A stretch of 64,000 nt of DNA from an uncultured Pelagibacteraceae bacterium (GTDB lineage Bacteria > Pseudomonadota > Alphaproteobacteria > Pelagibacterales > Pelagibacteraceae): assembly GCA_902544135.1 (NCBI GenBank), contig CACCBF010000004.1, positions 38,896-102,895 on the forward strand, read 5' to 3'. Shown one piece after another: positions 54,390 through 64,000 of this stretch. The notes under the pieces were generated by a model. The model was not told where the DNA came from and ran no database searches. It saw only the letters and a list, made by a program, of their open reading frames with translations. Within the stretch, counting starts at the first letter, position 1; the number at the start of each line of letters is the position of its first letter. The position numbers and the translations under genes were made by a program.

Positions 54390-56415
54390 ATTAAAAGTAA
54401 ACAATATAGAAGTAGAGGTTGAGGAAGGTTTAACTGTTCTACAGGCTTGTGAAAAAGCTGGAGCCGAAATTCCTAGATTTTGCTATCATGAAAAATTATC
54501 AATAGCAGGAAATTGTAGAATGTGTTTAGTTGAAATGGAAAAATCTCCAAAACCAATAGCTTCTTGTGCAATGCCAGCAGCTAATGGGATGGTGATAAAA
54601 ACAAATACACCAAAAATTGAAAAATCTAGAAAAGGTGTTATGGAATTTTTGTTAGCAAATCATCCATTAGATTGTCCTGTTTGTGACCAAGGTGGAGAAT
54701 GTGACCTTCAAGATCAATCAATGTTTTATGGTATTGATAAGTCGAGATTTAAAGAAAATAAAAGAGCAGTTCCAGATAAAAATATGGGTCCATTAATTAA
54801 GACTCAAATGACAAGGTGCATTCATTGTACAAGATGTGTGAGATTCGCAACAGAAATCGCAGGTGTTCCTGAATTAGGTGCTATAGGAAGGGGAGAAGAT
54901 ATGCAGATAACAACCTACTTAGAGCAATCTATACAATCAGAATTATCAGGAAATGTTATAGATCTTTGTCCGGTTGGAGCGCTAACATCCAAACCTTACG
55001 TTTTTGAAGCAAGACCATGGGAACTAAAAAAAACTGAAACCATAGATGTGATGGACGCAGTTGGATCTAATATAAGAGTTGATACATATGATTGGGAAGT
55101 GAAAAGAGTATTACCAATAATAAATGAGGATATAAATGAGGAATGGATATCAGATAAAACGAGATACGCATGTGATGGGTTATTAAATCAAAGAATAGAT
55201 ACTCCATATATAAAATATAATAATAAGTTTGAAAAAGCTTCTTGGGATGAAGTTTATAAAATCATTAAATCAAAAATTGAAAACACAGATAACAAAAAAA
55301 TATGTGGTTTTGTTGGAGACCTTTCCAATATGGAAGCAAGTTTTATTTTTAAAGAATTTTTAGAAAGAACAATAAATACAAAAAATTATGAGTCTCGATC
55401 CATCAAAACTTTTATTGATAGTTCAAATAGAGAAAATTATATATTTAATTCAAAAATAAACGGAATAGAGGAAGCAGATTTAATTTTAATGATTGGGACT
55501 AATCCGAGATATGAAGCAACAATGGTAAATGCAAGAATTAGAAAAGCATTTTTAAATAATGATACAAAAATTATCTCTTTAAATAATATTGGAGACCTTA
55601 CTTATCCATATGAAAGTTTAGATGGAAATACACAAACTTTAAAAGATATTTTTGATAACAATAATGAAATTTCAAAAAAGATAATTAATTCAAAAAAACC
55701 ATTAATCATAATTGGTGAGTCATTTCTAAGAATTAATTCTGCTGAATGTTTATTCAATTCACTTAAGAATTTTTTGATAAAGAATGAAAAAATTTCAAGT
55801 GAATGGAATCCACTTAATGTATTATCTGTAGATGCAGGAACAGTTGGTAATTTAGATTTAGATATAATTGATAAAAATAATGAATTACTTGATGAAGTGA
55901 AAGAAAACAAATTTGAAATCATTTATCTGCTTGGACAGGACAACCTAGATTTTAAGAAGAAAAATGAATTTATTATTTATCAAGGTAGTCACGGTGATAG
56001 AGGTGCAGAGATTGCAGATATTATTTTACCTGGTGCTACCTACACAGAGCAATCAGGACATTACACAAACTTAGAGGGAAAAATTCAAAAAGCCTACAAG
56101 GCATCATATCCGCCTGGTGATGCAAAAGAAGATTGGCAAATAATAAATGATCTTGCAGAAGTAATGAATAATAGAAAACTTTTTAATGATAAAGAGGAGC
56201 TTGAAAGTAGTATGTTTAACTATTTAAAAATAAAACAAGAGCAAAAAAATTCTGAATTTAATGAAAAGATCGAACAAAAAACTTTTGATAACGAAAAAAT
56301 AAAAGTTGAATTTAAAGATTACTATTTTTCTAATGTAGTTGCCCGAGCATCAAAAACAATGTTTGAATGCAATAATTCAAAGTTAGTTTTAAAAAAAACA
56401 GGGACAGAGGGATAA
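54382..56415 (+). CDS. nuoG: NADH-quinone oxidoreductase subunit G
   Basis: 677 aa from the ATG at 54382, where the family sequence [20 protein letters not shown] begins; the frame is open to 54292 but that part overlaps nuoF and is not conserved. N-terminal ferredoxin-like Cys set ([15 protein letters not shown]), [19 protein letters not shown] and [16 protein letters not shown] are the cluster sites. The molybdopterin-like C-domain lacks a cofactor, as is usual. Confidence 0.96.
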   Translation: MLKLKVNNIEVEVEEGLTVLQACEKAGAEIPRFCYHEKLSIAGNCRMCLVEMEKSPKPIASCAMPAANGMVIKTNTPKIEKSRKGVMEFLLANHPLDCPVCDQGGECDLQDQSMFYGIDKSRFKENKRAVPDKNMGPLIKTQMTRCIHCTRCVRFATEIAGVPELGAIGRGEDMQITTYLEQSIQSELSGNVIDLCPVGALTSKPYVFEARPWELKKTETIDVMDAVGSNIRVDTYDWEVKRVLPIINEDINEEWISDKTRYACDGLLNQRIDTPYIKYNNKFEKASWDEVYKIIKSKIENTDNKKICGFVGDLSNMEASFIFKEFLERTINTKNYESRSIKTFIDSSNRENYIFNSKINGIEEADLILMIGTNPRYEATMVNARIRKAFLNNDTKIISLNNIGDLTYPYESLDGNTQTLKDIFDNNNEISKKIINSKKPLIIIGESFLRINSAECLFNSLKNFLIKNEKISSEWNPLNVLSVDAGTVGNLDLDIIDKNNELLDEVKENKFEIIYLLGQDNLDFKKKNEFIIYQGSHGDRGAEIADIILPGATYTEQSGHYTNLEGKIQKAYKASYPPGDAKEDWQIINDLAEVMNNRKLFNDKEELESSMFNYLKIKQEQKNSEFNEKIEQKTFDNEKIKVEFKDYYFSNVVARASKTMFECNNSKLVLKKTGTEG

Positions 56416-56418
56416 TAA

Positions 56419-57417
56419 ATGGAATATTTAGATTTAATTTTTCAGGAAACATATAAGATTTTATTTTTACTGGTGCCAGTTTTAGTATCTGTCGCGATGA
56501 TTGTTTGGTTAGATAGAAGGGTTTGGGCTTTTGTTCAAAAAAGACAAGGTCCAAATGTAGTAGGTCCATTTGGCTTACTTCAATCTTTAGCTGATGCGCT
56601 TAAATATATTTTTAAAGAAATAATTATACCTGCTAGCTCAAATAAAATAATTTTCATTTTAGCACCAATTATTACAATGACCCTTGCTTTGATAGCTTGG
56701 GCTGTGATTCCTTTTGGTGTTGATCAAGTTCTAGCTGATATTAACGTAGGAATTTTGTATATATTCGCTGTTTCATCATTAGGTGTCTATGGAATAATAA
56801 TGGGTGGATGGGCTTCAAATTCTAAATACCCATTTTTAGGTTCAATAAGATCAGCGGCACAAATGGTTTCTTACGAGGTATCAATAGGTATAATAATTAT
56901 AAATGTCTTATTGTGTGTAGGCTCATTAAATTTAAGTGACATAGTACTTGCTCAGAAGGACATGTGGTTTGTTATTCCACTATTTCCAATGTTTGTAATT
57001 TTTTTTATTTCAGCATTAGCAGAAACAAACAGACCACCTTTTGATTTACCTGAAGCAGAGGCAGAATTAGTTGCAGGATATCAAACGGAGTATTCTGGAA
57101 TGATGTACGCAATGTTTTGGTTAGGAGAGTACGCAAATATTCTATTAATGTGTGCTTTAGGATCAATCTTATTTTTAGGAGGGTGGCTGTCTCCGATTGA
57201 GCTCTATCCATTTAACTTAATTCCAGGAGCTCTTTGGCTAATTTTTAAGATATTATTTTTATTTATACTTTTTGCGTTGGTAAAAGCCATTGTACCAAGA
57301 TATAGATATGATCAGCTTATGAGACTAGGTTGGAAAATATTTTTACCATTATCTTTAACTTATGTTGTTCTAACTGCTAGTTATCTTTTTTATTTTAACC
57401 TTTTACCCACTAATTAA
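56419..57417 (+). CDS. nuoH: NADH-quinone oxidoreductase subunit H
   Basis: 332 aa, eight helices. [20 protein letters not shown] and [20 protein letters not shown] are the quinone-chamber signatures. 3 bases after nuoG. Confidence 0.98.
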   Translation: MEYLDLIFQETYKILFLLVPVLVSVAMIVWLDRRVWAFVQKRQGPNVVGPFGLLQSLADALKYIFKEIIIPASSNKIIFILAPIITMTLALIAWAVIPFGVDQVLADINVGILYIFAVSSLGVYGIIMGGWASNSKYPFLGSIRSAAQMVSYEVSIGIIIINVLLCVGSLNLSDIVLAQKDMWFVIPLFPMFVIFFISALAETNRPPFDLPEAEAELVAGYQTEYSGMMYAMFWLGEYANILLMCALGSILFLGGWLSPIELYPFNLIPGALWLIFKILFLFILFALVKAIVPRYRYDQLMRLGWKIFLPLSLTYVVLTASYLFYFNLLPTN

Positions 57418-57903
57418 ATGAAAATTTCTAGATTTTTAAAAACGATATTTATGACAGATTTTATTGGAGGGCTTTTTATTGCAACAAAAGAATTATTTAA
57501 ATCAAAAAAAACAATAAATTATCCATTTGAAAAAGGCAAAATAAGTCCAAGATTTAGAGGCGAACATGCTTTAAGAAGATACCCGAATGGTGAAGAAAGA
57601 TGTATTGCGTGTAAATTATGTGAGGCTGTTTGTCCTGCTCAAGCAATTACTATTGAGTCTTCTCAAAGATCAGATGGAAGTAGAAAAACAACTCGTTATG
57701 ACATCGATATGATGAAATGTATTTATTGTGGTTTATGTGAAGAGTCTTGCCCTGTAGACGCAATAGTTCAAGGACCAAATTTTGAATTCTCCACAGAAAC
57801 TCGTGAAGAGCTTTATTATACTAAAGAAAAACTTCTTGATAATGGAGACAGATGGGAAAATATTTTGGCAGCTAATATTAAGTCAGATAATCCTTACAGA
57901 TAA
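57418..57903 (+). CDS. nuoI: NADH-quinone oxidoreductase subunit I
   Basis: 161 aa with two [4Fe-4S] sites (N6a and N6b): [16 protein letters not shown] and [16 protein letters not shown]. The ATG abuts the nuoH stop. [18 protein letters not shown] precedes the first cluster as usual. Confidence 0.98.
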   Translation: MKISRFLKTIFMTDFIGGLFIATKELFKSKKTINYPFEKGKISPRFRGEHALRRYPNGEERCIACKLCEAVCPAQAITIESSQRSDGSRKTTRYDIDMMKCIYCGLCEESCPVDAIVQGPNFEFSTETREELYYTKEKLLDNGDRWENILAANIKSDNPYR

Positions 57904-57906
57904 TTT

Positions 57907-58539
57907 ATGATTGCGCATGCAATATTTTTTTACGCATTCTCTATAATTGCAGTGGTCTCAGCAGTCATGGTCACAGTATCAAAAAATACTGTCCATTCTG
58001 TTTTTTTTTTAATTTTAGATTTTATAAGTATATCCTGTCTTTTTATCATGATTGGTGCTGAATTTTTAGGAATGATAATGCTAATTGTTTATGTAGGGGC
58101 TGTAGCAGTATTGTTTTTATTTGTTGTAATGATGTTAAATGTTGCTCAACAAAAAAATCAATGGTTTATATCTAAAGAAAACTCCAATCACATACCAATT
58201 GGATTATTAATAAGTGTTATAATCTTTTTTGAACTTATAATTGTTATAGGTGGATGGAAATACAAACCCGACTTATTTGACCAAAGTAATTTATCAATAG
58301 TAAACGATGTTAGTAATACTCATTCATTAGGAATGGTTTTATATACAGACTATATTCACATCTTTCAAATTAGTGGAATGATACTACTAATAGCAATGAT
58401 AGGAGCTATTGTTCTTACTTTTAGACAAAGAGAGGGTGTTAAAAAACAAAGTTATTTGAAACAAATTTCTAGAGAAAGAGCTGAGGGTGTAGAGGTTGTA
58501 GAGGTTGCTTCTAATAGAGGAGTAAAAATAGATGATTGA
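57907..58539 (+). CDS. nuoJ: NADH-quinone oxidoreductase subunit J
   Basis: 210 aa, five helices, with [19 protein letters not shown] as its signature helix. The C-terminal extension is basic and ends in a Glu/Val-rich tail. Overlaps nuoK by 8 bases. Confidence 0.96.
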   Translation: MIAHAIFFYAFSIIAVVSAVMVTVSKNTVHSVFFLILDFISISCLFIMIGAEFLGMIMLIVYVGAVAVLFLFVVMMLNVAQQKNQWFISKENSNHIPIGLLISVIIFFELIIVIGGWKYKPDLFDQSNLSIVNDVSNTHSLGMVLYTDYIHIFQISGMILLIAMIGAIVLTFRQREGVKKQSYLKQISRERAEGVEVVEVASNRGVKIDD

Positions 58540-58843
58540 AATAGGTTTAGGACATTACTTAACATTGGGTGCAGTTATTTTTAGTATTGGAATAATTGGA
58601 ATTTTTTTGAATAGAAAAAATATTATTGTAATACTTATGAGTATAGAACTCATATTATTAGCTGTTAATATTAACCTAGTTTCGTTCTCAATGTATTTGG
58701 GTGATTTGACTGGACAAGTATTTACTTTATTTATATTAACTGTTGCTGCTGCTGAAGCAGCAATCGGTCTTGCAATCATAGTTGTTTATTACAGAAATTC
58801 AGGAACAATTCGTGTTGAGGAAATAGATAAATTAAAAGGGTAG
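58532..58843 (+). CDS. nuoK: NADH-quinone oxidoreductase subunit K
   Basis: 103 aa, three helices; [17 protein letters not shown] and [17 protein letters not shown] hold the two conserved buried glutamates needed for proton pumping. One base before nuoL. Confidence 0.97.
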   Translation: MIEIGLGHYLTLGAVIFSIGIIGIFLNRKNIIVILMSIELILLAVNINLVSFSMYLGDLTGQVFTLFILTVAAAEAAIGLAIIVVYYRNSGTIRVEEIDKLKG

Positions 58844-58844
58844 A

Positions 58845-60758
58845 ATGGAAATTTCAATAATAGCTTTACCATTGATAGCCTCAATAATATCTGGATTTTT
58901 TGGAAAATTTATCGGTGATCGAAATTCTGAAATAATTACAAGTTTATTGGTATCGATATCGGCTATTTTATCAGCTCTAGTTTTATACGAGGTAATAGTC
59001 AATCAATATCAAGATAACATCACAATAGCTACCTGGATAAGCTCAGGATCATTAAACGTTAATTGGTCGATGAAGATTGATGCATTATCAGCCGTAATGT
59101 TGGTTGTAGTAACATCTGTTTCTGCACTTGTTCATATTTATTCAATTGGTTATATGTCACATGATCCTCATAAGCCAAGGTTCATGGCTTATTTATCATT
59201 ATTTACTTTTGCGATGTTAATGTTGGTAACTTCAGATAATTTCATTCAATTATTTTTTGGTTGGGAGGGTGTTGGTCTATGTTCTTATTTTTTAATAGGT
59301 TTTTGGTTTAAAAAAGACTCTGCAAATAAAGCAGCAATTAAGGCATTTGTTGTTAATAGAGTTGGAGATTTCGGATTTGCTCTAGGTATTTTTTTAATAT
59401 TTTATTTATTCGGAACAGTAAATTATTCTGAGGTTTTTCAGCAAATTCCAAACATTACTGAAAAAAATCTAGTTTTTTTAGGTATCGAAATTAATGCGAT
59501 AGATTTGATTTGCTTACTTTTATTTATTGGTGCCATGGGTAAATCAGCTCAAATTCTACTTCATACTTGGTTACCTGATGCCATGGAGGGTCCAACACCT
59601 GTGTCAGCCTTAATTCATGCGGCAACTATGGTTACAGCAGGTGTTTTTCTTGTTGTTAGATGTTCACCAATTTACGAATATTCTGAATTCGTATTAAATA
59701 TAATTACTGTAATTGGTATGAGCACAGCTTTTTTTGCTGCAACTGTTGCTTTGGTTCAAAATGATATAAAAAAAATAATAGCCTATTCTACATGTAGTCA
59801 ATTAGGTTATATGTTTTTTGCTACTGGAGTGGGTGCTTATAACGTAGCAATGTTTCATTTATTTACTCATGCTTTCTTTAAAGCTTTATTATTTTTGGGA
59901 TCTGGTTCAGTCATCCATGCATTTAAAGATGAGCAAAATATAAATAATATGGGAGGAGTATGGAAAAAATTACCTTACACTTATTCATTAATGATTATTG
60001 GAACGTTGGCATTAACTGGCTTTCCTTTGCTATCAGGTTTTTATTCTAAAGATGCTATAATAGAATTCGCATATCTTAGAGGTAATACAACAGGTTATTA
60101 TGCTGCTGGAATTGGGATTTTTACTGCATTTTTAACTTCTATTTATTCTTGGAGGTTAATATTCAAAACTTTTCACGGTGATTATAATAATAAAAAGATA
60201 AAAATTGAGGATACTCATGAGTCTCCTATGGTTATGTTGATACCTCTAGTCCTACTTTCTCTGGGTGCTATATTTGCAGGATTTATTTTTAAGGATTTGT
60301 TTATTGGTAACTATGGTTTGAACAATTTTTGGAAAGACTCAATATTTTTTCTAAAACCATTGAGTAATGAACACCCACCATTATGGTTTTTATTATTAAC
60401 TCCAATACTAGTAATTTTATCTATACCAACAGCGTATTATCTATTTATTAAAAATAAAAATTTACCAGAACAAATTGTAAAAAATAACAAACCCTTATAC
60501 CTATTTTTATTAAATAAGTGGTATTTTGATGAATTATATGAAGTACTATTTGTAAAATCATCAAAAAAATTTGGATTATTTTTGTGGAAGTTCTTTGATT
60601 TGAAGATAATTGATGGTTTTGGGCCTGATGGTATCTCTGCTATTATCAAAAGATTTTCAGTTAAAGCAAATAAATTTCAAAGTGGATTCATTTATCAATA
60701 TGCGTTTGTTATGCTTCTTGGATTTTCTGCTTTATTAACTTTTCTAATTGTTAGATAA
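58845..60758 (+). CDS. nuoL: NADH-quinone oxidoreductase subunit L
   Basis: 637 aa antiporter-like pump subunit. FFGWEGVGLCSYFLIGFW, LHTWLPDAMEGPTPVSALIH and the Lys-bearing VQNDIKKIIAYSTCSQLGYM are canonical. The C-terminal 120 residues form the lateral helix and end helix. Its last base starts nuoM (TAATG). Confidence 0.97.
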   Translation: MEISIIALPLIASIISGFFGKFIGDRNSEIITSLLVSISAILSALVLYEVIVNQYQDNITIATWISSGSLNVNWSMKIDALSAVMLVVVTSVSALVHIYSIGYMSHDPHKPRFMAYLSLFTFAMLMLVTSDNFIQLFFGWEGVGLCSYFLIGFWFKKDSANKAAIKAFVVNRVGDFGFALGIFLIFYLFGTVNYSEVFQQIPNITEKNLVFLGIEINAIDLICLLLFIGAMGKSAQILLHTWLPDAMEGPTPVSALIHAATMVTAGVFLVVRCSPIYEYSEFVLNIITVIGMSTAFFAATVALVQNDIKKIIAYSTCSQLGYMFFATGVGAYNVAMFHLFTHAFFKALLFLGSGSVIHAFKDEQNINNMGGVWKKLPYTYSLMIIGTLALTGFPLLSGFYSKDAIIEFAYLRGNTTGYYAAGIGIFTAFLTSIYSWRLIFKTFHGDYNNKKIKIEDTHESPMVMLIPLVLLSLGAIFAGFIFKDLFIGNYGLNNFWKDSIFFLKPLSNEHPPLWFLLLTPILVILSIPTAYYLFIKNKNLPEQIVKNNKPLYLFLLNKWYFDELYEVLFVKSSKKFGLFLWKFFDLKIIDGFGPDGISAIIKRFSVKANKFQSGFIYQYAFVMLLGFSALLTFLIVR

Positions 60759-62242
60759 TGAATTTTCCTATTCTTTCTTCATTGATTTTATTACCGACAG
60801 TAGGTGCTTTTTTTTTATTTTTTACAAGAAGTAACAAGCAAAATAATTTTACTGTAAAATACGTCGCATTGTTTACTTCTTTTGTAAATTTTCTTTTATC
60901 AATATATTTGTGGATACTTTTCGATCATACGACCTCAGAGTTTCAATTTGTAGAACAAAGAATTTGGATTGAGGATTTTATAAATTATAAAGTGGGTGTT
61001 GATGGAATTTCAATTTTATTTATTTTACTTACAACATTTATTACTCCACTTTGTATCTTATCAGTAAATAATTCAATCAAAGAGAGATTAAGTGAGTTTT
61101 TAATTGCAGTATTAATTATGGAGTCTTTCATGATAGGAGTATTTTGTTCTTTAGATCTTGTTATTTTTTACTTATTTTTTGAGGCTGGTCTGATACCAAT
61201 GTTTTTAATTATTGGGATATGGGGTGGGGCTAGAAGAGTTTATTCTGCATTTAAATTTTTTCTTTACACTTTACTCGGGTCAGTATTAATGTTGGTTGCA
61301 ATAATTACTATATATTGGTTAACCGGGACAACAGACGTAATTGAACTTTATAGTTTAGGCATCGAGGCTAAATATCAAAATTTGTTATGGCTTGCTTTTT
61401 TTAGTTCTTTTGCAGTCAAAACTCCAATGTGGCCAGTCCACACTTGGTTACCAGATGCTCATGTTGAAGCTCCAACAGCAGGATCAGTTTTATTAGCTGC
61501 AATTTTATTAAAAATGGCAGGTTATGGATTTATAAGATTTTCATTAGGACTATTTCCTGTTGCATCAGAAGTTTTTACTCCACTAATTTACACATTGAGC
61601 GTAATCGCAATTATTTTCACATCTTTTATCGCCTTAATGCAAGAAGATATGAAAAAACTTATTGCGTATTCCTCTGTTGCTCACATGGGATACGTTACTT
61701 TAGGTATTTTTACCATCCAACAACAGGGTATTGAGGGAAGTATAATTCAAATGATAAGTCATGGATTAGTTTCTGCTGCACTTTTTTTGTGTGTTGGTGT
61801 TGTTTACGATCGGATGCATTCAAGACTTATTGATACTTATGGTGGAATCGTAAATATCATTCCAAAGTATTCTGTCTTATTCATGTTATTTACTTTGGCA
61901 GCTTTGGGTCTTCCTGGCACTAGTGGGTTTGTAGGTGAATTTTTAATATTGATGGGAGCATTTAAAGATAACTTTTTAGTTGCTGTTATTGCTAGCATTG
62001 GAGTAATTATTGGCGCAGCTTATATGCTTTGGTTATACAAAAGAGTGATATTTGGAAAATTAATTAATAATGACTTAAAAAAAATGATAGATTTGAATAG
62101 ATCGGAGTCAATTATATTAACTTCTTTGGCTATACCAACTTTGTTTTTTGGTTTTTATCCAGATCCTTTGATTAATACAATAGAGGTATCTATTTCAGAT
62201 TTGATAGAAACATACAACTTTAGATTAGCGAGCAAGATATAA
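60758..62242 (+). CDS. nuoM: NADH-quinone oxidoreductase subunit M
   Basis: 494 aa antiporter-like subunit. FYLFFEAGLIPMFLIIGIWG, VHTWLPDAHVEAPTAGSVLL and MQEDMKKLIAYSSVAHMGYV are present. One-base overlaps with nuoL and nuoN. Confidence 0.97.
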   Translation: MNFPILSSLILLPTVGAFFLFFTRSNKQNNFTVKYVALFTSFVNFLLSIYLWILFDHTTSEFQFVEQRIWIEDFINYKVGVDGISILFILLTTFITPLCILSVNNSIKERLSEFLIAVLIMESFMIGVFCSLDLVIFYLFFEAGLIPMFLIIGIWGGARRVYSAFKFFLYTLLGSVLMLVAIITIYWLTGTTDVIELYSLGIEAKYQNLLWLAFFSSFAVKTPMWPVHTWLPDAHVEAPTAGSVLLAAILLKMAGYGFIRFSLGLFPVASEVFTPLIYTLSVIAIIFTSFIALMQEDMKKLIAYSSVAHMGYVTLGIFTIQQQGIEGSIIQMISHGLVSAALFLCVGVVYDRMHSRLIDTYGGIVNIIPKYSVLFMLFTLAALGLPGTSGFVGEFLILMGAFKDNFLVAVIASIGVIIGAAYMLWLYKRVIFGKLINNDLKKMIDLNRSESIILTSLAIPTLFFGFYPDPLINTIEVSISDLIETYNFRLASKI

Positions 62243-63660
62243 TGACAAATCTGCAATTAGTTTTTCCAGAGATTTTTTTATCCTTATCAATAATGTTTCT
62301 ACTTATATTAGGTGTTTTTAAAAAAAATAGCTCAAAAATAATCCAAAATTTATCATTAGTAGTCTTACTTGTTACAGCAGTCATAACATTTAATGAAACA
62401 GTTGGTATTAAAGAAGTTAAATTATTTAATAATAGTATAATTATAGACTATTTATCATCATTGATGAAAATTGTTACGCTGCTAGCCACTTTTTTAGCTT
62501 TAATCATTTCATCAAATTATTTAAGAAATTTTAAAATTTTTAAGATTGAATATCCAATACTAATATTAAGCTCTGTTTTGGGAATGATGATTATGATTAA
62601 TTCTAATGACTTGATTGTATTCTATATGGGTCTAGAGTTACAATCTTTAGCATTATATGTTTTGGCCACTTTTAATAGAGATCAAATAAAATCTTCAGAA
62701 GCTGGACTAAAATATTTTGTACTAAGCGCATTATCTTCCGGATTACTTTTGTATGGATGTTCACTAATATATGGATTTACTGGATCAACAAATTTCAATG
62801 TGATTGCAAATCAACTAGGCTCTAGTGAATATGCTATTACCTTCGGAATTGTTTTCATCTTAGTTGGGTTAGCGTTTAAAATCTCGGCTGTGCCATTTCA
62901 TATGTGGGCCCCGGATGTTTATGAGGGCTCACCAACATCTGTAACTTTGTTTTTCACAATGGTACCAAAAGTTGCAGCTTTAACTGTATTTATTAGATTT
63001 TTATATGTACCTTTTTTAAATTTAATTGATCAATGGCAAATGATAATGATATTTCTCTCTATTGCTTCAATGCTTTTTGGAGCAATTGCTGCAATAGGTC
63101 AAACCAATTTAAAAAGATTAGTAGCTTACAGTTCTATAGGACACGTGGGTTATGCTTTAGCAGGTGTTGCAACGGGCACAAATGAAGGAATGCAAAGTTC
63201 AGTAATATACATAATTATTTATATATTAATGAATTTAGGATTATTTTCTTGTTTGCTAATGATGAAAAGAGAAAATCAATACTACGAAAAAATAGAGGAT
63301 TTATCGGGATTATCTAAAAATCATCCGATGTTAGCTCTATCACTGATGATTATATTGTTTTCACTGGCAGGCATACCACCTTTAGCTGGATTTTTTGCTA
63401 AATTTTATGTTTTCAAATCAGTAATAGAACAATCAATGTATTTTTTGGCAATCGTGGGTTTATTATCAACAGTGGTTGCTGCTTTTTATTACTTAAGATT
63501 AATTAAAATCATGTATTTTGATAAAGAAAAAGAAAAATATGACACGGATCATGGATTGTGGTTAAAATTTTCATTAACATTCTCAACATTATTAATTTTA
63601 GTTTACTTCATATTCCCTAGCCAACTTATTGAGGTAGTTTCTAGAATTAATATAATTTGA
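62242..63660 (+). CDS. nuoN: NADH-quinone oxidoreductase subunit N
   Basis: 472 aa antiporter-like subunit. FYMGLELQSLALYVLATFNR, FHMWAPDVYEGSPTSVTLFF and TNLKRLVAYSSIGHVGYAL are the signature parts. Its stop overlaps the birA start by one base (TGATG). Last gene of complex I; birA behind it is the standard alphaproteobacterial order. Confidence 0.97.
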   Translation: MTNLQLVFPEIFLSLSIMFLLILGVFKKNSSKIIQNLSLVVLLVTAVITFNETVGIKEVKLFNNSIIIDYLSSLMKIVTLLATFLALIISSNYLRNFKIFKIEYPILILSSVLGMMIMINSNDLIVFYMGLELQSLALYVLATFNRDQIKSSEAGLKYFVLSALSSGLLLYGCSLIYGFTGSTNFNVIANQLGSSEYAITFGIVFILVGLAFKISAVPFHMWAPDVYEGSPTSVTLFFTMVPKVAALTVFIRFLYVPFLNLIDQWQMIMIFLSIASMLFGAIAAIGQTNLKRLVAYSSIGHVGYALAGVATGTNEGMQSSVIYIIIYILMNLGLFSCLLMMKRENQYYEKIEDLSGLSKNHPMLALSLMIILFSLAGIPPLAGFFAKFYVFKSVIEQSMYFLAIVGLLSTVVAAFYYLRLIKIMYFDKEKEKYDTDHGLWLKFSLTFSTLLILVYFIFPSQLIEVVSRINII

Positions 63661-64000
63661 TGAAGTTTAAAGTTTTTAGATATAAAAAAGTTAAGAGTAC
63701 AAACAACATAGCAATAAGAATAATAAGAGAAACAAATCATAATTTTGGAATGATAATATCCGAAACACAAACTAGTGGTAAAGGTCAGTATGGGAGAAAA
63801 TGGATTTCTTATAAAGGAAATATTTTAATATCCTTTTTTTATAAACTAAAAAAAATAAATTTATCAATGAAACAACTATCAAGAAAAAATTGTCTTTTAG
63901 TTAAAGAAGTAATTTCAAAATTTTATAAGCGCAAAATAGTTTATAAATCACCAAATGATTTATTGATTAATAAAAAAAAGATTTGTGGTATTTTGCAAGA
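63660..64000 (+). CDS. birA: biotin--[acetyl-CoA-carboxylase] ligase, 3'-truncated by the window
   Basis: First 113 residues seen; the gene runs off the right edge. QTSGKGQYGRKW is the biotinyl-AMP loop (usually GRGRxGRxW; here GKGQYGR) and SPNDLLINKKKICGIL the conserved K(W/S)PND...GIL segment. No N-terminal HTH, so it is a simple ligase, not a repressor. Starts inside the nuoN stop codon. Confidence 0.9.
   Translation, partial: MKFKVFRYKKVKSTNNIAIRIIRETNHNFGMIISETQTSGKGQYGRKWISYKGNILISFFYKLKKINLSMKQLSRKNCLLVKEVISKFYKRKIVYKSPNDLLINKKKICGILQ

Overview
The window is a low-GC (clearly A/T-rich), very gene-dense stretch of a free-living marine alphaproteobacterium, almost certainly SAR11 (Pelagibacterales). 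The support is the combination of tiny or negative intergenic gaps, A/T-biased codons, an aprM-aprB-aprA set next to a TauE-type exporter, sulfolactate and sulfoacetaldehyde desulfonation genes, a TRAP transporter, an Amt ammonium transporter with few regulators nearby, and the alphaproteobacterial orders tig-clpP-clpX-lon and nuoA..nuoN-birA. I read it by eye from the sequence; no database search was run.

Layout. 1-4.8 kb: a left-truncated ScfR-type regulator, a GNAT-like gene coupled to the site-2 protease rseP, the DNA-binding protein HU, and an ammonium transporter, followed by two hairpins. 4.8-9.1 kb: a glycosyltransferase-like gene, a rhodanese, a DsbA-fold isomerase, an ABA4-like membrane protein, recX, cysQ and two tiny genes. 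9.1-15.6 kb: mnmA, then a tight run of a metC-like enzyme, an MFS carrier, pabB-pabA-pabC and a HIT protein. 15.7-25 kb: a sulfur island. SuyAB and Xsc release sulfite from C3/C2 sulfonates, AprBA with a membrane subunit can oxidise sulfite to APS, and TauE-like and YeiH-like carriers can export the anions. 25-28.6 kb: a membrane SGNH protein, SxtJ-like and DUF5989-like proteins and a carbamoyltransferase, physically coupled to the end of xsc. 28.6-30.4 kb (minus strand): a two-gene type II restriction-modification candidate. 30.4-34.3 kb (minus): an overlapping run of GMC oxidoreductase, TerC-like, SDR, M23 peptidase and a tiny membrane protein. 34.4-39.8 kb: a TRAP transporter (dctP, hairpin, dctQ, dctM), an NCS1 carrier and an SDR. 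39.8-43.2 kb: small housekeeping and hypothetical genes. 43.3-49.5 kb: tRNA-Leu, trigger factor, ClpP, ClpX, Lon and a tiny membrane protein. 49.5-64 kb: tRNA-Val, tRNA-Asp, the 14-gene complex I operon and the start of birA.

Points most worth a second look are a pair of tiny paralogous membrane proteins (38 and 39 aa) sharing an LFRPxSKxExD...N.K.NW pattern, a perfect 10-bp inverted repeat that buries the lon start codon, a near-perfect Fur-type box in front of the complex I operon, the unrecognised 229-aa partner of the cytosine methyltransferase, the coupling of the carbamoyltransferase cassette to xsc, and an uncharacterised 116-aa protein directly behind aprA. No gap over 300 bases lacks a gene. 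No CRISPR array, insertion sequence, rRNA or prophage was seen.
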